Positions 39,900-49,139 of a stretch of DNA of 52,344 nt are shown piece after piece (position 1 is the stretch's first letter; each line of letters starts with the position of its first letter). The notes beneath the pieces were generated by a model. It was not told the DNA's origin. It was given only the letters and a program-made list of their open reading frames with translations, and did no database searches. Both the position numbers and the translations under genes were made by a program. Source of the DNA: a virus; IMG/VR virus record IMGVR_UViG_3300030106_002100, positions 1 through 52,344 of that record, one strand, 5' to 3'.

Positions 39900-42630
39900 T
39901 CTTTAAGTCTTCTATATATTCTGTTAAATCAATAAACCCTGACACGGAACAATCAAACTCGTAGCAAGCCACAGCAGGGGTAGTAGTTTCCAAACCTTTA
40001 TCTATTCTCTTATTCAAAGAAGATAGATACACCCCATCGTTTTTCAAAGAATTAATTACATCCCGTAAAGTTATCTGATTGTCAGCACAATATTTCTTAA
40101 AATGCTTTGCCGCTATATACATCCTGCGAGTATCCGGTTCTATACGGATACATAATTTTGAACTTCTTGGCACCAGTATGGGTAGATGCTCGGCTCCAGA
40201 TCTTCTGTCTAAGTCGTTGTTAACGACTAATATGCTTGTTCTGTTTTCATTTATAAACTCACCAACGGTTGCGGCGTGGTCAGCAGACGGAGCTTTTATT
40301 TCTGAACGCATGATGTCCATGTTCTCTATCACCCACTTGAGCACTTTACCAATATCTATCTCTTTCGGTATCAAACCTAGACGTTTAGCTATCCTAGCAC
40401 CGCCGATGTTACATGCGATAATCGCAGACCAAAACCTTTCTCGACTTGTAAACCCAACCTTTTTATCTATGTACGCTTGCACTTTCTTTATCTCATCTAC
40501 TACATCTTTTCTGTTCTTCACAATGTGTTGTATGTATATAGGGCCTGCTAGTCCGTAGTTTTCTGATAACGCATCATCAAACATTGCTTGAGCAAAAGCT
40601 TTCGGCATTTTACTTTCTGGGGGTACATCAAATTCTAAGAACCTCATCAACTCACCATCAGGTGTTTTCTTAGTAGCACGTAATTTATCTACCATGGAGG
40701 CGTTAGAAGTTGTGATAGCTATAGTTGCCCACTTTGTAAAGTTTGCTCTTTCTTCATTTGACGAGGCTTTCATTCTACCTGCACCTCTACCTTGTGTTAT
40801 AGAGAATACTAAGTCAGAAAACTGTTCTCCCGGCATAGCCGTCACTTCGTCCATAGCCACCGACATATTATTGAGTATGCCCATCCTATGTATCTTAGTG
40901 GCAAGAGTATCTCTAGGAATCATAACTAATCCGTTGGGGTCGCCCCATACGCTCTGCGCCATACGCAAAGAAGTTGTCTTTCCTGTACCTGATGTGTTGT
41001 TAACTAGATTTATGATACCGCCTTTGTAGTTTAAGAATTTAAGAAGCGGTGCGCCGAATCCTGTAAAGAACCCAAAGGCTTGAACGTGCATGTCACGCTC
41101 GCCATATATAGCCGCAATATTTTTCCACGCTTCTAAACTACCTCTCGATTCTACAAAATCTATTAACTCTTTTACTCTAGATGATGGCGGGCTAAACATT
41201 GTAGTTTCACCATCTAACTCTTGCCTTCCTAGGATAAACTTAGTATCGTTATCTACCCATCCAAACTGTGATCTCATAATTTCTGCTTTCTTTGTCATTT
41301 GTAAATGTTTAAAAGACCTAATTATATAGTTTATAATTTCAGTCATTTGTTTTTTACCACCAATCACACCACTGTGTGCTAGTTTCTTTTTCGCTTCCTC
41401 AGCCGACAAAACATCTTGAGCAGATATAACTAAACCTTTTTCTCCATCTAAAGGAAGGGTGTGTTTTATAACTGCAACCTCTCCATCGACTGGGTCTATC
41501 ATTCTTTTATCTAAAAACAGTTGATGTTCATAAATTAATTTAGGCTCTTCCTCTTCTACCTGTGCATATACACCACCGTTCTTTGCAAACACATAAGGCC
41601 AAGGTAGCTCTGGTAGTTGTGGGCTACCACTTTCGGGTTGTTCTATATTATCTATTTCTGCTAATACTTTATCGCCTAACTGTATGGGCGAAGTTATTTT
41701 TTGTTTGTGTGGGCAACCTTCACAACCTTTAGGATTCAAGCTTTCAAAAGTCTCGCATCTATAAGGGCCTTTTATTTTACTAGCCGCATCTTCAGTATCG
41801 TTGTAGCTATATTTAGAAGAGTTCCTAGACATAGCATGTATTGCCTCTGCACTGTCGGCGCAGTTAGCGGCTACGGATAAACCTGCTCTCCAAAGAGGGT
41901 ACTCTACTACCTCTTGATTTTCTTTTATGTAATTTATTTGGTTACATGTTTTTATATTTTCAAAAACACTTTGTTTGTTTCCCGCAAGCGCCATTGTCAA
42001 AGCATCTGCTTTTTGTTTTTCAGGCAACGCTTGTTTCTCACCGACGATACCTTTGAAAAAGAAAAAGTTTACTGGCTTTGCATATTTACCAATTAACTTA
42101 CATTCTTTTGGCGGGTCGGTTTTGTAATTAAACGAGTCAGGGAATCTTAGTATCCTACCTTCATCTTCTGTTACTGCGGGGTCGGCGTGAAACTTATGTG
42201 TATCACACAACGCTTTCAAAGATCTTGCTACCGGTTTCCAATCTTTCGGATGTATAGTATTTTCAAGAACCCAGTAAGCATGTATCCCATTACCGGAGCT
42301 AACTATTGTTGGTTTTGGAAGTCCTACCGCATCGCAGAATTGACGTAGAGCTGCGGCCCCCTCTCCCTGACTTTTGTATTCTTTGAGAGGTCCACAGTCT
42401 ACATCTAAGTAAAAAATCTTACAGTATTCTGCGTTAGCCTGAGAACGTCTGTCCGTGTTGTATCTACTACAACCGAAATAAATATTACGCTCTTCAGACT
42501 TCCACTTGTCTATGAGTTGGTAGGCTTCTTCAAAAGTTTCTACACATTTCTGCGTAGTGTCTTTCTCTCCTTTAAAGCCGCCTACCCATAACCACCCTTT
42601 GTCTCCTAAAACATGCTCTAGAAACTTCAT
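39868..42630 (-). CDS. Primase-helicase (archaeo-eukaryotic primase plus DUF927-like ATPase), 920 aa
   Basis: The primase half has the AEP catalytic pattern: FYLDVDCG (Asp76, Asp78), SSGNGIHAYW (His117) and RFPDSFNYK (Asp165). A Cys-rich segment (Cys292, Cys303, Cys306, CEGCPHKQ) may bind zinc. The C-terminal half is a DUF927-type helicase with Walker A NTSGTGKTT (545-553) and Walker B VAMDEV (591-596). The fused layout primes and unwinds DNA for the phage polymerase. The start at 42630 (TGATG with the upstream gene) is preferred to TTG 42633. Confidence 0.9.
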   Translation of the reverse strand: MKFLEHVLGDKGWLWVGGFKGEKDTTQKCVETFEEAYQLIDKWKSEERNIYFGCSRYNTDRRSQANAEYCKIFYLDVDCGPLKEYKSQGEGAAALRQFCDAVGLPKPTIVSSGNGIHAYWVLENTIHPKDWKPVARSLKALCDTHKFHADPAVTEDEGRILRFPDSFNYKTDPPKECKLIGKYAKPVNFFFFKGIVGEKQALPEKQKADALTMALAGNKQSVFENIKTCNQINYIKENQEVVEYPLWRAGLSVAANCADSAEAIHAMSRNSSKYSYNDTEDAASKIKGPYRCETFESLNPKGCEGCPHKQKITSPIQLGDKVLAEIDNIEQPESGSPQLPELPWPYVFAKNGGVYAQVEEEEPKLIYEHQLFLDKRMIDPVDGEVAVIKHTLPLDGEKGLVISAQDVLSAEEAKKKLAHSGVIGGKKQMTEIINYIIRSFKHLQMTKKAEIMRSQFGWVDNDTKFILGRQELDGETTMFSPPSSRVKELIDFVESRGSLEAWKNIAAIYGERDMHVQAFGFFTGFGAPLLKFLNYKGGIINLVNNTSGTGKTTSLRMAQSVWGDPNGLVMIPRDTLATKIHRMGILNNMSVAMDEVTAMPGEQFSDLVFSITQGRGAGRMKASSNEERANFTKWATIAITTSNASMVDKLRATKKTPDGELMRFLEFDVPPESKMPKAFAQAMFDDALSENYGLAGPIYIQHIVKNRKDVVDEIKKVQAYIDKKVGFTSRERFWSAIIACNIGGARIAKRLGLIPKEIDIGKVLKWVIENMDIMRSEIKAPSADHAATVGEFINENRTSILVVNNDLDRRSGAEHLPILVPRSSKLCIRIEPDTRRMYIAAKHFKKYCADNQITLRDVINSLKNDGVYLSSLNKRIDKGLETTTPAVACYEFDCSVSGFIDLTEYIEDLKNENTRSDVQD

Positions 42631-43505
42631 CAATCGTCAGTCTCTGTCCAAGCACTCATAACAGACTCTAAGTCTTTTGATTCCTTTAATTCCTTTGGAG
42701 TACCATCCGAATTATGCGTAGCCTTTTTTACTGTTTTCTTTTTAGGCTCCACAGGTTCAGAGGGTTCTTCAAGTTTTAGTGGTGCGACATCTTTCTTTGC
42801 ACCTATAGATAAAGTTATAGCTTGCGTAGCCAGAGGAGTTTTACCTTTCTCTGTTGCCTTTAACCACTCATCTCTTTCTAAGAAACGTACAGGTTTAAAT
42901 ACAAGCTTCGGTGTATCAGAGTCACTATCGAATTTCATTTCAGTAACAAGTGTGCTAATACTCTTACCTTGTGCATTTAAGTATTTCGCATACTGCTGAA
43001 ACGGCATTTTGTTCATGTCTTTTGATGTGCCGAATATTGACGTGGCAGGTAGCGTAAGCTGATAAATATCTCCATCTATATCCTCTGCTAAAACTACAGC
43101 AAGACGCTGTTGAAATCTACAAGCCCTACTGTTACCCATACCAGAACCTTGTACGTTCTGCGGACAAGTTGCACAGTTTGTGCTTTGCGGATTCTCCACT
43201 GACTCATCCGGTTTAGAAGAATCACTAGACCAACAATCAGGCGCAATGCTTTCTCCTGCTATATACGGACCAGAATAATATTGCCTATGTAGTTTCGGTG
43301 CTCCGTTCGTAACCACAATATTCATAGAACGGTTCTCGTTCTTAGCAACTTCTTCTCCACCAACCATCAAACGAAAGACGGAGCCACGGATAGATATTCT
43401 CTTTAATCCACCACCGGAGCCGCCTCCTAAGTTTTTTGTAAGGTCGTCATCTTGCACCTCTTTAAGATAGTCTGGTGCCGACTGTGTGAGTGAAAACTCA
43501 GCCAT
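42630..43505 (-). CDS. Putative single-stranded DNA-binding protein, 291 aa
   Basis: The protein lies directly upstream of the primase in the operon and starts after AGGAGAATGAA. It has a beta-rich core (RISIRGSVFRLMVGGEEVAK), a zinc-like Cys cluster (NCATCPQN...RACRFQQR), a Lys/Pro/Glu-rich linker, and a short acidic end ESVMSAWTETDD like the C-terminal tails of SSBs that recruit partners. The SSB role is inferred from these features and context; I cannot match a specific family. Confidence 0.6.
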   Translation of the reverse strand: MAEFSLTQSAPDYLKEVQDDDLTKNLGGGSGGGLKRISIRGSVFRLMVGGEEVAKNENRSMNIVVTNGAPKLHRQYYSGPYIAGESIAPDCWSSDSSKPDESVENPQSTNCATCPQNVQGSGMGNSRACRFQQRLAVVLAEDIDGDIYQLTLPATSIFGTSKDMNKMPFQQYAKYLNAQGKSISTLVTEMKFDSDSDTPKLVFKPVRFLERDEWLKATEKGKTPLATQAITLSIGAKKDVAPLKLEEPSEPVEPKKKTVKKATHNSDGTPKELKESKDLESVMSAWTETDD

Positions 43506-43514
43506 TTCATTCTC

Positions 43515-43907
43515 CTATTTTCTACGAACTGTAACGGAATATTTACTGTCAACGTTTAACCCTTCTGGTAATACCTCAGGGTTCTCTTCTAAAAACAACT
43601 TCATATTTGATTGATGTATCCTCCTTTCTAATAAATCGAACGCATCATGGTTCTGAATAAAGTTATACATAGCCTCCCAATTATCAGTCCAATATCTGGC
43701 TTTGATAGTTTGGTATGCTGTGCCGTGTGGGGTTTTAATACTTGTTGCGCCTGTTTCTTTTAAGATGTTCTGTAGCTTCTGATTAATAACATCTAGCTGT
43801 TCATCTAAACTGGCGATTTGTTGGTCTGCTTCTTTGCGAATTTTATCTTTCGCATCTCTGATTTTTAGCAGGACTTTTACTAATTCGTTAGCATTAAAGT
43901 CTGACAT
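43515..43907 (-). CDS. Conserved coiled-coil phage protein, 130 aa
   Basis: The first 55 residues are a coiled coil (RDAKDKIRKEADQQIASLDE), followed by a compact domain with IKTPHGTAYQTIKARYWTDN and FLEENPEVLPEGLNVDSKYS. Starts at 43907 after AAGGAAACAAACC. It sits between the SNF2 helicase and SSB-like genes, so a role in replication or recombination is likely. A 75-base gap upstream holds only a weak promoter-like TATATT. Confidence 0.7.
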   Translation of the reverse strand: MSDFNANELVKVLLKIRDAKDKIRKEADQQIASLDEQLDVINQKLQNILKETGATSIKTPHGTAYQTIKARYWTDNWEAMYNFIQNHDAFDLLERRIHQSNMKLFLEENPEVLPEGLNVDSKYSVTVRRK

Positions 43908-43982
43908 GGTTTGTTTCCTTTCGTATTAGATTGTGTGTTTTCGTTAAACAATATAAGACACCTTGATATTAGCATTTTATTA

Positions 43983-45536
43983 TTATAATTCCAACTCTTT
44001 TTTATAAAGGTCGACTAATTTAGTATGGTTTTTTAGTTTGCTTTGCAACATGTCATATAATCTTTTTTCTACAGGACTTCCTGATATATGAAATACAGTC
44101 ATAGGGCTGTCTTGCCCCGGCCTATCTATTCTAGCGTTGGCCTGTAAATAGGTTTCCAAAGATGTAACAGGTGCATACCATATGATTGTGTCTGCGGCAG
44201 TTAGAGTTACTCCGTGCGATGCCGCTTGCGGTTGAATAATTAAAACGTTCGGATGCTTTGTTTCTTGAAACGACTTAAATATTTGTGCTCTCTTATTTAC
44301 AGGCACCGAACCATTTATTATCTCGCTTGTAATTTTATGCTTGTCTAAAAACTCACTAAGCAGTTGTATAGTGTGCTTGAAAGGCACGAATACTAGAACT
44401 TTATTACTAGCTTCTTCTATGACTTCACGAACAACATTGAGTCGGTTAGACACATCAAATTCTATTACCTCTTTATTGTCGGTGTAGATTGCACCACCGG
44501 ATATCTGCAATAGCTTGTTTAAATTAACAGCCGCATTTACAGAACTTATTTCTTCTCCGGCTGCAGTCATGTACATATCTTGTTTTAACTTTTTGTAGTA
44601 TTTGTTTTGCTGTGCAGTGAGAGGTGCTTCTCTATTAACGTGTGTGACAGGAGGTAAGTCCAGGCACTCTGCTTTTGTAAATCTTATTGCAGGTTGTAAC
44701 ATAGTAAATACCGTAGACTCCGCATCATCTTTCGGTATCCATTTGAATCTACCCACATTGTACATAACCATATCTCTGAACCTGCCAAAAAATCTAGGGC
44801 ATCTGTCAGGCACACAAAGTTTACCAAGACCAAAGGCATCAACTGGAGATTGCGCTGCAGGAGTTCCTGTCATCATCCACAACCATGTATCGTCGCCTAA
44901 TAGTCTTTGCATAGACTTCCATCGTTTTGTAGATATAGATTTGTAAGCGTTAGCTTCGTCAATAATTATTAAATCAAAACCCGCTTTCTTTATGTCTTCT
45001 TCTACAAGCTCTATACCATCATAGTTTATGATTACATACTCAGCATCTGAGTTAATTATATCTTTACGTTTTTCTCGTGTACCGTATGCTATGTTAACTG
45101 TTCTATGCAGCGCAAACTTAAACAAATCTGCTTGCCATGCAGAGTGCATAATAGATAGAGGGCAAACAACTAACACTCTTTTAATCTTGCCGAGTTTCAT
45201 CAGATAATCTGATGCCCAGATAGAGGAAGCTGTTTTTCCTGTGCCTTGCTCGTTAAAACAAAAACCACGTTTAACTATAGATAAAAAAGAAGCTGTCACC
45301 TTTTGATGTTCCATTGGTTCAAACTCGCCCGCCCAATCGTAGTCTCTCTCCATAGGAGATGGCACATTCTTAAATCTGAGTTCTTTCAAAGCCCTAGCTT
45401 CTTCAAAATCCCAGTGGACTAATACTTTACTAAACTCGTTATCTTTTCTAATTACTTTACTTTTGGTAATCGCATTAGTTATACGATCAGGGTGCTTAGT
45501 ATTTATTAATAACGCTTTATTATTTACTACTTGCAT
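43983..45536 (-). CDS. SNF2-family superfamily 2 helicase, 517 aa
   Basis: Motif I NEQGTGKT (95-102), motif II IIIDEAN (190-196), motif III MTGTPA (222-227) and motif VI QANARIDRPGQ (465-475) place it in the SNF2-like DNA-dependent ATPase group common in phages. It has two RecA-like domains and little else. Probably remodels replication forks or recombination intermediates. It overlaps the preceding gene by TAATG. Confidence 0.92.
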   Translation of the reverse strand: MQVVNNKALLINTKHPDRITNAITKSKVIRKDNEFSKVLVHWDFEEARALKELRFKNVPSPMERDYDWAGEFEPMEHQKVTASFLSIVKRGFCFNEQGTGKTASSIWASDYLMKLGKIKRVLVVCPLSIMHSAWQADLFKFALHRTVNIAYGTREKRKDIINSDAEYVIINYDGIELVEEDIKKAGFDLIIIDEANAYKSISTKRWKSMQRLLGDDTWLWMMTGTPAAQSPVDAFGLGKLCVPDRCPRFFGRFRDMVMYNVGRFKWIPKDDAESTVFTMLQPAIRFTKAECLDLPPVTHVNREAPLTAQQNKYYKKLKQDMYMTAAGEEISSVNAAVNLNKLLQISGGAIYTDNKEVIEFDVSNRLNVVREVIEEASNKVLVFVPFKHTIQLLSEFLDKHKITSEIINGSVPVNKRAQIFKSFQETKHPNVLIIQPQAASHGVTLTAADTIIWYAPVTSLETYLQANARIDRPGQDSPMTVFHISGSPVEKRLYDMLQSKLKNHTKLVDLYKKELEL

Positions 45537-45832
45537 TATGCTTTCTTCACTGATCTATCAGAGTTGCGTTTAAAAGATCTGTTCGTACTAGCTTTAACAA
45601 CTCTAAGGTTTTTTTTATTATTAGTACCGCCTTTAGAAAGAGCTTTTTTGTGGTCGATATCTTTACCCTCTCTTCTGTCGGCTTTACCGTTTTTATTTTT
45701 ATCTACACCTGTTTTGTCCATGGCATATCTAGCACGTTCACGAGCGTTACGCTTATCTTGCTCTCTCTTACCTCGCTTTTTTTGTTGCACGTATTCTTTT
45801 TTATAAGGTCTTGGTTTGTTTACGTAAGGCAT
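45536..45832 (-). CDS. Basic protein with HNH-like DIDHKK motif, 98 aa
   Basis: After a strongly basic leader, DIDHKKALSKGGTNNKKNLR then VVKASTNRSFKRN matches the metal and DNA-binding turn of HNH nucleases (DH...N..R..N) in a small form seen in many phages. Starts after AAAGGAGATAATAA. It may nick or bind DNA in replication; activity unproven. Confidence 0.75.
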   Translation of the reverse strand: MPYVNKPRPYKKEYVQQKKRGKREQDKRNARERARYAMDKTGVDKNKNGKADRREGKDIDHKKALSKGGTNNKKNLRVVKASTNRSFKRNSDRSVKKA

Positions 45833-45984
45833 TTATTATCTCCTTTTTTATAATGTTCTTTAGACCTTGCTTCGCTACCAATTTCTCTGTGTAGTCGAGT
45901 GCATATTATGTTGGGGTCAGGAACAAAAATAAATTTATTTGCAAGCAACGCTTCTTGTCTTTTACTAACTTTCCAAAATATCAT
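45820..45984 (-). CDS. Small hypothetical protein, 54 aa
   Basis: The start at 45984 is supported by AAGGAG upstream and an ATGA overlap with the preceding gene; upstream ATGs in frame lack these. The product (MIFWKVSKRQEALLANKFIF...) is basic and ends in a Lys-rich tail with one Cys. Function unknown. Confidence 0.65.
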   Translation of the reverse strand: MIFWKVSKRQEALLANKFIFVPDPNIICTRLHREIGSEARSKEHYKKGDNKCLT

Positions 45985-46157
45985 TGTAAAGTCTCCTTCA
46001 CCACCAAATTCCATTCTCCTTGCTCCATAATCCATGTGCAATCCCCTTCAAACTCCCCCTCCTTTAACTGTCTCAATTCTTTTTCAGTAAACCCACGAGT
46101 TGTAAAGTTAGGTATTGGTAAAGTTACCAAAGGTTTCCATTCAAATTTCTTTTTCAT
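45981..46157 (-). CDS. Small hypothetical protein, 58 aa
   Basis: A 59-codon frame ATGA-coupled to the ribonucleotide reductase stop. The product MKKKFEWKPLVTLPIPNFTT continues to a short C-terminal strand (EQGEWNLVVKETLQ) and has one Cys. The pattern PxPNFTTRGFTEKEL looks like a genuine small fold. Function unknown. Confidence 0.65.
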   Translation of the reverse strand: MKKKFEWKPLVTLPIPNFTTRGFTEKELRQLKEGEFEGDCTWIMEQGEWNLVVKETLQ

Positions 46158-48085
46158 ATCTCACAACCTCCTGCAGCACATGCTAACTCCTGCACGCCCT
46201 TAACATTGTCATCATCTTCTATTAATTCAGCCCAGTTTATTTTTGTAGGCATTTTGGCTAACATTTCATTATACTCTTGCTCGGTACATTCTTCATAGGG
46301 AGCTTGTTTGTAAGTACCGCCATCCCAAGGTAAGAAAGATATACCTGATATGTCGTTGAAGTTATTCCATACCCAAGCACCCACATCTAACCACTCATGC
46401 TCTTTTACAGAAATAGTTACCGATGGCTTATGTTCACACCAATGCTTCTGGTACATCATCCACAACTCCAAGTGGTCAACCGCTGTTAAGTCTTCTCTAA
46501 CTTTACAACCGTCTGGAGATTTTATCGGAAAGGAAAACACAGCGGTCGAGTCTGGTTTCATTACACAATCTTCCGTTGGTATACCCGCTTCCTTTAAGAA
46601 GTGTGTGAGGGGGTCTTTTTTATCTCCACGAACCCTGCGAATATAATGAGGGCTATGTCTAGTATGAATACCACTGGCAGAATTAACAAGCTGACTAACA
46701 GTGCCAGAAGGTTTGACACAAGTAATCGCAGTCGATTGAGGGATTCCCAAAAGAACAGATAAGTCAGCGTTTGTTTTAACAGCCGCCTGTTTAAGTTGCT
46801 CAAGTTTTTCTTTAGTATCATCGTTAACTTCTGACATCCATTTATTATCTAGTATACCAGTCAACGACACCCCAAGCAGTCTTTCTTCCTCCGTGTTCTT
46901 TTTCCACACTTTTCGTAAATAGGGAAAGTTTGTAAGTGTGGCTTGCCATGTGCCTAATATAGTAGCCACTTCAACTTTTTCTTTTATAGATTCAAACGTG
47001 TCGTCCTCACGCACCACAACCTCTGACAAATTACAAAACTGACCGCCTGTTCCTGTAATTGGTTGTCCATTCTTGTCTAACTTACAACCACGCAAAATAA
47101 TCTCACTGCATGGATTTGTGCCAAAGTCATAATTGATATCTCTTCTACCATTATTAGCAGCTTGTCTCTTAGATGCGTCTCTAGAAAATATACCTCGTTC
47201 TCCAGAATGACTGTTATATAAACTTGTCCACTCATGTAAGAACAAACTTACATCAGGTTTCTCTTCATAGATAGCTGAATTATTAGCCAACGCTCTTTGA
47301 CCGTTTTGTTCCCACCATGCGCCTGATTTACACTCCCTCATTCTTGAGTCTTCTAAATCAGATAGAGAAATCATAGCTGATCTACGCACACCACCGACCA
47401 CAACAATTTGACCTACCATACACATTATGTCGTGACATTCTATGGAAGAAAGTTTTCTCCCGCTGGCTTGTTTGAACTTGTTGATGGTAAATTTAAATAG
47501 TTCTTCTAGTGGGGCAGGACCACTTGCCCTACCTCCAAAGGTTTTTAGTTTTGCCCCTGCTGGTCGCACTTTAGATAAATTCCATTTAGGTATTTCACCA
47601 GAATATAATAAAGCAATAAGTTGCCTCAAACTCTTAGCCCAACCTTCTTTACTGTCAGACACAGATATAGTGGTGTCTGACTCAAACATTTTCTCAGGTA
47701 TCTCAGGAAGTTTTTGTATGTATTTTTGTTCCACAGAAAAGCCGACTCCTGTACCGCACAATAGGATATACATAGCTTCGTCAAAAGCTTTGGGGTCGTC
47801 AATCGGTAAATAAGAACAGTTATATCCTGCTGTGTTATCACGTGCCAACGCTTTACCTGCTGTCATTATGGCTCGCATACTTGGCATAACTTCTAGGTTA
47901 CATATTGCTTCGTGCACCCTAAACTTAGTAGGGGTATCTACCACGTGTCCGCACTCGGCTTCTAGATGACTCACCATAAAATCCATATAACGACTCACAG
48001 ACTCATGCCAATCTTCTCTGCGGTTTTCTTCAGGTAAATATCTTGCGTAACGGCTTTTGGCGATGAATTGACTATAACTATCCAT
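46154..48085 (-). CDS. nrdJ: Class II (B12-dependent) ribonucleoside-triphosphate reductase, 643 aa
   Basis: The monomeric class II layout is clear: redox Cys90 in TAGYNCSYL, thiyl Cys326 and Glu328 in FGTNPCSEI, second redox Cys351 in QFCNLSEV, and a C-terminal CAAGGCEI with Cys636 and Cys641 (CxxxxC) for re-reduction. The radical is generated from adenosylcobalamin, so the enzyme needs B12 but not iron or an NrdB subunit. It supplies dNTPs during infection. Start at 48085 (TAATG); 48127 is unlikely. Confidence 0.93.
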   Translation of the reverse strand: MDSYSQFIAKSRYARYLPEENRREDWHESVSRYMDFMVSHLEAECGHVVDTPTKFRVHEAICNLEVMPSMRAIMTAGKALARDNTAGYNCSYLPIDDPKAFDEAMYILLCGTGVGFSVEQKYIQKLPEIPEKMFESDTTISVSDSKEGWAKSLRQLIALLYSGEIPKWNLSKVRPAGAKLKTFGGRASGPAPLEELFKFTINKFKQASGRKLSSIECHDIMCMVGQIVVVGGVRRSAMISLSDLEDSRMRECKSGAWWEQNGQRALANNSAIYEEKPDVSLFLHEWTSLYNSHSGERGIFSRDASKRQAANNGRRDINYDFGTNPCSEIILRGCKLDKNGQPITGTGGQFCNLSEVVVREDDTFESIKEKVEVATILGTWQATLTNFPYLRKVWKKNTEEERLLGVSLTGILDNKWMSEVNDDTKEKLEQLKQAAVKTNADLSVLLGIPQSTAITCVKPSGTVSQLVNSASGIHTRHSPHYIRRVRGDKKDPLTHFLKEAGIPTEDCVMKPDSTAVFSFPIKSPDGCKVREDLTAVDHLELWMMYQKHWCEHKPSVTISVKEHEWLDVGAWVWNNFNDISGISFLPWDGGTYKQAPYEECTEQEYNEMLAKMPTKINWAELIEDDDNVKGVQELACAAGGCEI

Positions 48086-48480
48086 TAGTTCCCTTTCATT
48101 TCTTTTATCAATCGGTTTAAATACCACAATGCTTTTTCTAAATCTTGCAACGTGTTCTCTTTCTCTTCTGCTCTACTTAAATATTTCATTGCATTTAATC
48201 GTAAATAAGTCTGAAACCCATGAGGTGTAGACTTTGCTTTTAAATACTCTATGGTCTCCATGCCACCTTTCATATAATGCTCTGGATGATTAACCATATC
48301 TTTATTAGCTGAGTCTTCAAAAGTTTTTAACCCCGTATATGCGCCCTCAAAAGGGTACGCATCTTTAAAAGAAGGAGCCTCTTCACTGTGTACTTCCCCA
48401 CACTCTTGACAAATTTTTTCTACTAAGTTTTCACGAAACAACTTTTTTTCGTCTTCATAATGTTTTTCTGAGTTTTTCAC
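48085..48480 (-). CDS. DUF3310 protein, T7 gp1.7-like nucleotide kinase-related, 131 aa
   Basis: The C-terminal half VNHPEHYMKGGMETIEYLKA then YLRLNAMKYLSRAEEKENTL and DLEKALWYLNRLI is the DUF3310 signature, related to the nucleotide kinase region of T7 gp1.7. An N-terminal CQECGE pair may bind metal. GTG start with GGAGGA upstream. It belongs with ribonucleotide reductase in nucleotide supply. Confidence 0.8.
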   Translation of the reverse strand: MKNSEKHYEDEKKLFRENLVEKICQECGEVHSEEAPSFKDAYPFEGAYTGLKTFEDSANKDMVNHPEHYMKGGMETIEYLKAKSTPHGFQTYLRLNAMKYLSRAEEKENTLQDLEKALWYLNRLIKEMKGN

Positions 48481-49139
48481 GCATATCCTCCATTATGTTC
48501 ACAATCTGTTACAGGACAATACTTCCTACAAGTAAAATTAGGCACCGGATTCCACACATCTGTTTCATATGCCTTGTCTAGTCTCGCTACGTCAGACTTA
48601 AAACTGTCTGCTAAACCATCTATCTGGTTTCTCACATAATTAGTTTTTATTAAATCTTTGGATACAACAAACAGTAGTCCTGCTTTTATATAGTTGACTT
48701 TTGGGAAGTGTTTGAATGTAGCTATTGATAGTATCTGTAGCTGTTTAACGTCGGCGTAGCGAGAACTTTTACCAGTCTTGTAATCTACTACGTATGCTAT
48801 GTCGTTATTGTGCACCACCAAATCGGCTATACCCCTCCACCAATACTTTGTATCATTAAAACCACAAGGTTCTAAGTCTTTGGTTAAACCCATCTCGTAT
48901 TCACAAAGTTTGTTGCCTTTTAACTTCTTTAAAATATTTAAATAAGGCTCAATGTACTTAAACTTTTCTGGTATTACCGTATCTTGGCGCACATAGTCTT
49001 CTGCCGCCTTGTGCGCTTCTTTACCATATATCAAAGCGGTATTGTCTTTTTGTTTTATATCTTTGACAACTCGTAGCCTATGATATTTTCTAGGGCATTG
49101 TTTGAACAAAGACAACGACGAATAAGACCATTTAGCCAT
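48477..49139 (-). CDS. PD-(D/E)XK exonuclease, Cas4/RecB-like with Fe-S Cys set, 220 aa
   Basis: The nuclease core is WRGIADLVV (Asp106) and VVDYKTGK (Asp119, Lys121) with an upstream His43 and a QLQIL helix. Cys15 together with Cys204, Cys208 and Cys213 gives the C...C-x3-C-x4-C arrangement of Cas4/AddB-type iron-sulphur nucleases. The start at 49139 is set by GGAGAG. Probably a 5'-3' exonuclease for recombination or end processing next to the polymerase. Confidence 0.88.
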   Translation of the reverse strand: MAKWSYSSLSLFKQCPRKYHRLRVVKDIKQKDNTALIYGKEAHKAAEDYVRQDTVIPEKFKYIEPYLNILKKLKGNKLCEYEMGLTKDLEPCGFNDTKYWWRGIADLVVHNNDIAYVVDYKTGKSSRYADVKQLQILSIATFKHFPKVNYIKAGLLFVVSKDLIKTNYVRNQIDGLADSFKSDVARLDKAYETDVWNPVPNFTCRKYCPVTDCEHNGGYA

